Assembly (NCBI RefSeq): GCF_014635545.1
Contig: NZ_BMDA01000001.1
Span: 2,032,259-2,096,258 of the forward strand
Reading direction: 5' to 3'
Source: Acinetobacter courvalinii
GTDB taxonomy: Bacteria > Pseudomonadota > Gammaproteobacteria > Pseudomonadales > Moraxellaceae
Length of the DNA stretch: 64,000 nt
Positions within the stretch are counted from its first letter, which is position 1, and every line of letters begins with the position of its first letter. The position numbers were made by a program, and so were the translations under genes. Shown here piece by piece: positions 59,576 through 64,000 of the stretch. Below the pieces are notes generated by a model. The model was not told the DNA's origin. It saw nothing but the letters and a program-made list of their open reading frames with translations, and did not search any database.

Positions 59576-60307
59576 ATGCAACCACTTCCCCCTTCTCAAT
59601 ATATTTTTCCAGATCCTGTAGAAGCCGATCCTGAAGGCCATGGCTTTATCTGTATTGGTGCTGATCTTCATCCTTCTACCTTATTTGAAGCCTATACACA
59701 TGGTCTGTTCCCCTGGTTCAATGCAGATGAGCCGATCTGTTGGTGGAGTCCTGAACCGCGCTGTGTGATTGAACCACAGCAATACAAGCCCAGTAAGTCA
59801 CTCATTCGCAATATGAAAAAGCATGATTATCGAATCACCGTGAATCGTGCTTTTGAACAGGTGATTCGTTCCTGTTCCTTACCTCGCAGTTATGCCAATG
59901 AAACCTGGATCAGTGAAGACATTATTCAAGGCTATTGTGACTTATTTAATGCCGGTTATGCCTATAGTGTGGAAGTCTGGCAGCAAGAGAAACTGGTGGG
60001 TGGTTTATATGGCGTCAGCATCGGTAAAGGCTGTTTTGGTGAGTCGATGTTTAGCACTGAAACCGACGTGTCGAAAATGGCATTCTACGCCCTGATGCTG
60101 ATCGGACGGGAAAACCAGCTGCCGTGGATTGATTGCCAGCTGGTCAATGACCATCTTTTAAGCCTTGGTGCGAGTACACTTTCTCGCCAAGCCTATCTTA
60201 AATCGTTACAAGATGTAATTATTGCCCCCTCTATCAATTGGAAAAGTTATCAAGAACGTGTATTTTCAAGTAAAACAATAGCAGTTTTTGCCACATTAGA
60301 CGGTTAA
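59576..60307 (+). CDS. aat: Leucyl/phenylalanyl-tRNA-protein transferase
   Basis: 243 residues from ATG 59576; the frame is open to 59519 but the family start is [41 protein letters not shown] and [15 protein letters not shown] are diagnostic. Adds Leu/Phe to proteins with N-terminal Arg/Lys, feeding ClpS/ClpAP. bpt follows after 28 bases. Confidence 0.95.
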   Translation: MQPLPPSQYIFPDPVEADPEGHGFICIGADLHPSTLFEAYTHGLFPWFNADEPICWWSPEPRCVIEPQQYKPSKSLIRNMKKHDYRITVNRAFEQVIRSCSLPRSYANETWISEDIIQGYCDLFNAGYAYSVEVWQQEKLVGGLYGVSIGKGCFGESMFSTETDVSKMAFYALMLIGRENQLPWIDCQLVNDHLLSLGASTLSRQAYLKSLQDVIIAPSINWKSYQERVFSSKTIAVFATLDG

Positions 60308-60335
60308 CGGATTAACACCTTGGAGGGACAGATTA

Positions 60336-61151
60336 ATGAAATCATACCAACCCAAGTCCCTTTTAAATGACTTACAGTACTATATTACCCCACCGCATGA
60401 TTGTAGTTATCTCGATAATAAATCTGCGCGGATGGTCTTTCTGGACCCGATTCACCGTATTGATGTGGTGACATTGTCAGAACTTTCTCGTGTGGGTTTT
60501 CGTCGTAGTGGTGATTTTGTCTATCGTCCTGAATGTCACTTATGTCGTCAATGTTTATCCTGTCGTGTTCCCGTGCAAGATTTCAGCATGAATAGCAGCC
60601 AGAAAAAGGCTTGGAAACGCAATCAAGATTTACAAATGAGTATTCTTCCAACCTCGCAGGCCACTCAGCAACATTACGATTTATACGAACGCTACATCAA
60701 TGAACGCCACTCAGATGGCGATATGTACCCAGCGAGCCTAGACCAGTTTGAAAAATTTCTGGTGCATAGCTGCACCGAAAGCTTTTTTATAGAATTATGG
60801 AAAGACCAGAAATTGGTCGCGGTCTCCACCTGTGACCTGATGGATGATGGACTGTCAGCGGTTTATACCTTCTTCGATCCTGATGAGCAACGCCGCTCCT
60901 TAGGTGTGTTCGCAATCCTGAAACAGATTGAATATGTCCGCAGCTTGAATCTGGAGTACTTATATCTGGGTTATTGGGTCCCGCATTCAGATAAAATGAA
61001 TTATAAATCGCAATATACCCCACTGGAATTATTACTGGATGGTCAATGGCGCAGACTCAACCGCCCACTCGCAGACAATGAAATCCAGCAACTCGGGAAT
61101 TCATTGATGAGTACCTTACCCTCTGAATGGAATAATTTAATTATTAAATAA
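60336..61151 (+). CDS. bpt: Aspartate/glutamate leucyltransferase Bpt (Ate1-like)
   Basis: 271 residues. N-terminal cysteine cluster in CHLCRQCLSCRVPV, C-terminal YTFFDPDEQRRSLGVFAILKQ. GGAGGG precedes the ATG. Adds leucine to proteins with N-terminal Asp/Glu. Together with aat it covers both branches of the bacterial N-degron pathway. Its last 15 bases overlap the end of the convergent rimI. Confidence 0.95.
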   Translation: MKSYQPKSLLNDLQYYITPPHDCSYLDNKSARMVFLDPIHRIDVVTLSELSRVGFRRSGDFVYRPECHLCRQCLSCRVPVQDFSMNSSQKKAWKRNQDLQMSILPTSQATQQHYDLYERYINERHSDGDMYPASLDQFEKFLVHSCTESFFIELWKDQKLVAVSTCDLMDDGLSAVYTFFDPDEQRRSLGVFAILKQIEYVRSLNLEYLYLGYWVPHSDKMNYKSQYTPLELLLDGQWRRLNRPLADNEIQQLGNSLMSTLPSEWNNLIIK

Positions 61152-61598
61152 CGCAGCAAAATCATCAGTGCATGTTTTGACCATAATCACGGCATGCTCT
61201 CTGGAACCATCAGGGTTTGGATAATAATTCTTACGTAAGTCAATTTGATGAAAACCTGTTTTTTCATACAAACGAATTGCGGCTGTATTACTTTCACGGA
61301 CTTCTAAAAAAATCTGGATTGGATTGTTTTTTAATTGCTGGATAGATTGGTCCAATAATTTATAACCAAGACCCTTGCCCTGCTGACTCGGATGGATCGC
61401 CATCAACAATAAATTAGCCTCATCCAAAACGGGCTGCAGAATACAAAAACCGACGACCTGATTAGCCTGTTCGTAAACCGTACATTGATATGAAGCTAAA
61501 GACTCCTGAAACTGCTGCTTATTCCATGGATGGGTCTGGACCAAGCGTTCAATGGCTGCCACACTTTCCAGATCACTGTCTCGCATCAATCGAATCAC
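61137..61598 (-). CDS. rimI: Ribosomal-protein-alanine N-acetyltransferase RimI
   Basis: 153 residues, GNAT fold. AIHPSQQGKGLGYKLLDQSI is the acetyl-CoA loop and LEVRESNTAAIRLYEKTGF the RimI-type C-terminal motif. Acetylates the N-terminal Ala of ribosomal protein S18. 3' end overlaps bpt. Confidence 0.9.
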   Translation of the reverse strand: MIRLMRDSDLESVAAIERLVQTHPWNKQQFQESLASYQCTVYEQANQVVGFCILQPVLDEANLLLMAIHPSQQGKGLGYKLLDQSIQQLKNNPIQIFLEVRESNTAAIRLYEKTGFHQIDLRKNYYPNPDGSREHAVIMVKTCTDDFAALFNN

Positions 61599-61657
61599 AA
61601 GTTAACACTCTAAAAATTACTGTGGCAGATTATCGACAATTTCAGCTGAAAATTGAA

Positions 61658-61683
61658 TAAAAAAATGGGCAGTTTTACTGCCC
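61658..61683 (-). terminator. Terminator of first PF10118 gene
   Basis: GGGCAGT (61667-61673) pairs with ACTGCCC (61677-61683), followed on the minus strand by TTTTTTT. Confidence 0.8.
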
Positions 61684-61690
61684 TTAAACA

Positions 61691-62575
61691 TTAACTTGGA
61701 TTAAAGCCCAATTCAGCCCGCCATTTATTCAGTAGTTCGGTCGTATCGTCATCATTAGGATGGAATTTCGGTCTTAAGAAAGACAGCAATGTTGGAATCT
61801 GACGTGTCATAAAGCCTTTATAACCATACATAAACTTCAGCATGTACTTGGTATCACGCCAGGTCAGTTTGCCATCTACCTGCAGTAATTTTGCAGTGAA
61901 ATAAGATTGGGTGATAAAGATCAGCCCCATGGCAATCACCAAAGCCAATGAACGCATGAAATAGGCTTTAGCACCCTGACCATACATCGACTCATACACA
62001 TCAAAAGCGACAGCTTTATGTTCATTTTCCTCTACCGCATGCCACATCCATAAATGGTACATGGTCTCATCCATAAACATGGCCTGGATATCCGGATTAC
62101 TCAATAACTCTTCGGCAATGGTCGAGGTAAAGTGTTCTAAAGCACAGGTCCCGGTCAAACTGATCATTTCTTTGGTGAAACCAAAAGGTTTCAGGAGTTT
62201 CGAGGTTACTCCAATGGTTCGGTTAATCAAACGGCCGGTTTGTGCTTCCATTTTACGGACATTGTATCCATAGGCCTGGGCAGATGCATTGAAAGCCAAA
62301 TGCTCTTTTGAATGCATCGCTTCCTGACCAATGAAGGCACTGATTTCTCTCTGCAATCTAGGGTCAGCCAGTTTGGGATCATTACGGACTGCACGGGTAC
62401 TATTTACAAAGAATTGCTCACCTTCTGGAAATAGTGCTGAAAGCGCAGTCATAAAATGGGTTAAGGCAGCATCTCCATTGGCCCAGTAACGTGGTACTTC
62501 ACCAAATTCAAAATCCATTCGGCGTACAGGGAAACTGGCGCCAGCTCGGTTTGAAATATTGACTTTAGCATTCAT
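61691..62575 (-). CDS. PF10118 metal-dependent hydrolase family protein, copy A
   Basis: 294 residues from ATG 62575, with AAGGG upstream; the frame is open to 62614. FIGQEAMHSKEHLAFN and HAVEENEHKAVAFDVY supply the His/Glu pattern suggested to bind metal, as in ferritin-like di-iron sites. A membrane segment lies near the C-terminal third. Paralogous to the next upstream gene, sharing the start MNAKVNISNRAGASFPVRRM. Biochemical function unknown. Confidence 0.85.
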   Translation of the reverse strand: MNAKVNISNRAGASFPVRRMDFEFGEVPRYWANGDAALTHFMTALSALFPEGEQFFVNSTRAVRNDPKLADPRLQREISAFIGQEAMHSKEHLAFNASAQAYGYNVRKMEAQTGRLINRTIGVTSKLLKPFGFTKEMISLTGTCALEHFTSTIAEELLSNPDIQAMFMDETMYHLWMWHAVEENEHKAVAFDVYESMYGQGAKAYFMRSLALVIAMGLIFITQSYFTAKLLQVDGKLTWRDTKYMLKFMYGYKGFMTRQIPTLLSFLRPKFHPNDDDTTELLNKWRAELGFNPS

Positions 62576-62740
62576 ACCCTTTTCTCCTATCCGTGAATAT
62601 TCTTGATAAATCATGCTGAATAGTTCATTTATACGCCCTTTTCAGTCGTTCTCATAAGTGCAGATAAGGTCAGAAAAACATCATATTAGGACATGTCGCC
62701 ACACTAAAAATCATCTATGAAATGAGCGCTGCAAAATAAA

Positions 62741-62768
62741 AAAAGGGCAATTTTGATTGCCCTTTTTT
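62741..62768 (-). terminator. Terminator of second PF10118 gene
   Basis: GGGCAAT (62745-62751) pairs with ATTGCCC (62756-62762) with A/T tracts on both sides. Confidence 0.8.
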
Positions 62769-62793
62769 AAACCATACACTTCAAAATAAAAAG

Positions 62794-63675
62794 TTAGAAA
62801 CCAAGTTTTGCTTTCCAGTCTTTTAACAGCTGAACTGTATCCAGATCATTAGGATGGAAACCAGGTTTAAAATAAGCCAGCATCTCCCCGGCCATGCCGG
62901 TAATAATGCCTTTTGAAGGGCTATAACCATATTTATAAATCATGGCCAATTCTTTAAAGTTCAGCTTCTTGTCCTGTTGCAACAAACGTAAAGTGAAATA
63001 AGACTGGAGGATAAAAATCAAGGCCATGGCAAATACCAGCGCAGATGTACGCAAGCTATAGGCTTTTAAACCTTTACCAAATACTGCTTCATAAACATCA
63101 TAAGCCACGGCCTTATGCTCATTTTCCTCGACTGCATGCCAGAACCACATATAGGACATGGTGTCATCGGTCATTAAGTCCTGAATATGCGGGTTACGTA
63201 ATAACTCAGAAGCAATGGTCGCCGTAAAATGTTCTAATGCTGTGGTTGCGGTAAGATTGACCATTTCTCGGGTCATACCAAAAGGTTTGACCACCTTAGA
63301 AAAATTGCTTAATGCAAACTGGATATAACGCCCTGTGATCCGTTCTAACGTTCTGACATCATGGCCATATTTCTGGGCTGAGGCATTAAAGTTAACATGC
63401 TCTTGCGTATGCATGGCTTCCTGACCAATAAAGGCACTGATTTCTTTTTGTAGCTCTTCATTGTCTTTAATCGCCGGGTAATAACGAACCGCACGCACTG
63501 CATCAATAAATAATTTTTCACCATCTGGGAACAGCGCAGATAAACCTGTCATGAAGTGGGTTAAACCTGCCGAACCATTCATCCAGTATTCAGGGACCTG
63601 ATCAAAATCAAAATTCATACGACGGACTGGAAAGCTTGCACCCGCACGATTTGAAATATTTACTTTAGCATTCAT
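62794..63675 (-). CDS. PF10118 metal-dependent hydrolase family protein, copy B
   Basis: 293 residues, aligned over the whole length with copy A. FIGQEAMHTQEHVNFN and HAVEENEHKAVAYDVYEAVF keep the His/Glu pattern. AGGAG precedes the ATG. Each copy has its own terminator, so they are probably separate transcripts. Function unknown. Confidence 0.85.
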   Translation of the reverse strand: MNAKVNISNRAGASFPVRRMNFDFDQVPEYWMNGSAGLTHFMTGLSALFPDGEKLFIDAVRAVRYYPAIKDNEELQKEISAFIGQEAMHTQEHVNFNASAQKYGHDVRTLERITGRYIQFALSNFSKVVKPFGMTREMVNLTATTALEHFTATIASELLRNPHIQDLMTDDTMSYMWFWHAVEENEHKAVAYDVYEAVFGKGLKAYSLRTSALVFAMALIFILQSYFTLRLLQQDKKLNFKELAMIYKYGYSPSKGIITGMAGEMLAYFKPGFHPNDLDTVQLLKDWKAKLGF

Positions 63676-63833
63676 GCTGCCAACTCCTTTTCAGTGGAAC
63701 TTTCCACTGAGCACTTTTGTCTGTTTCTTGCGTTTTATATTACGTGGTTATGTAAATCAATTAAGTGCAGTTTGGGACAGCAAGCTATCAGTTTAGGACA
63801 CTCTTACCAATGGATTGTCTAACAATAAACAAA

Positions 63834-63860
63834 AAAAAACACCCCAAAGGGGTGTTTTTT
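63834..63860 (-). terminator. tuf terminator
   Basis: AAAAAACACCCC-aaa-GGGGTGTTTTTT, 15 bases after the tuf stop. Confidence 0.9.
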
Positions 63861-63874
63861 ATCACTCTAGGCGA

Positions 63875-64000
63875 TTATGCAGTTACTTTAGCAACAACAC
63901 CAGCACCTACAGTACGACCACCTTCACGGATCGCAAAACGTAGACCTGGGTCCATTGCGATCGGGTGGATTAACTCTACTGACATTTCTACGTTGTCACC
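63875..64000 (-). CDS. tuf: Elongation factor Tu, C-terminal end (partial)
   Basis: The minus strand from the right edge to the TAA at 63875 gives 41 residues, including [20 protein letters not shown] and the end [10 protein letters not shown], the well-known EF-Tu C-terminus. The rest is outside the window, so tufA or tufB cannot be chosen. Confidence 0.95.

Overview
The window looks like chromosome of an Acinetobacter-type gammaproteobacterium. The antABC proteins match the Acinetobacter anthranilate dioxygenase in length and motifs, HemB is the zinc-independent pseudomonad type, SbcC is very glutamine rich, and housekeeping blocks (minCDE, pilTU, rep-dut-algC-argB, ftsK/trxB, aat-bpt, tuf) are present. 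The species cannot be fixed from this sequence alone. No integrase, transposase, phage gene or CRISPR array was found.

Region 1 (1-8500) is AT-rich and accessory in character. A Rieske oxygenase cut by the left edge reads leftward. Opposite it run two tandem BCCT transporters with related leader sequences, a M24-family protein that carries every active-site residue of the DMSP lyase DddP, an old-yellow-enzyme reductase, and a convergent LysR regulator. This is the most interesting part of the window: a probable uptake-and-cleavage locus for dimethylsulfoniopropionate or a related onium compound. It ends near the tmRNA gene (9041-9400, minus).

Region 2 (9500-20700) holds a lipoprotein gamma-glutamyltransferase, an EmrAB-type efflux pair, an AraC/XylS regulator, an aromatic-acid MFS transporter and antCBA. 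The proposed logic is import of an aromatic acid, dioxygenation of anthranilate to catechol by AntABC, and control by the AraC protein through two 21-bp-spaced XylS-like half-sites upstream of antA.

Region 3 (20700-33700) contains a hotdog thioesterase, hemB, thiO, a TIGR01777-type epimerase, small membrane, GNAT and VOC proteins, a crotonase, sbcDC, a Sel1 protein and yggS. Between 25022 and 25310 lies a strongly structured candidate small RNA with its own terminator.

Region 4 (33800-47220) holds pilTU (twitching motility), fur divergent from bamE, rnfH with a membrane protein, a bacteriohemerythrin, a YafJ-type amidotransferase, an OlsB-like GNAT, and the leftward series rep, dut, algC, argB, followed by an OmpA-like lipoprotein.

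Region 5 (47221-64000) begins with a perfect CRP-type palindrome upstream of an acyltransferase and a voltage-sensor-like membrane protein. It continues with minCDE, small conserved proteins, a LysE exporter, ftsK divergent from trxB, a methyltransferase, the N-degron transferases aat and bpt, rimI, two paralogous PF10118 proteins, and the 3' end of tuf at the right edge.
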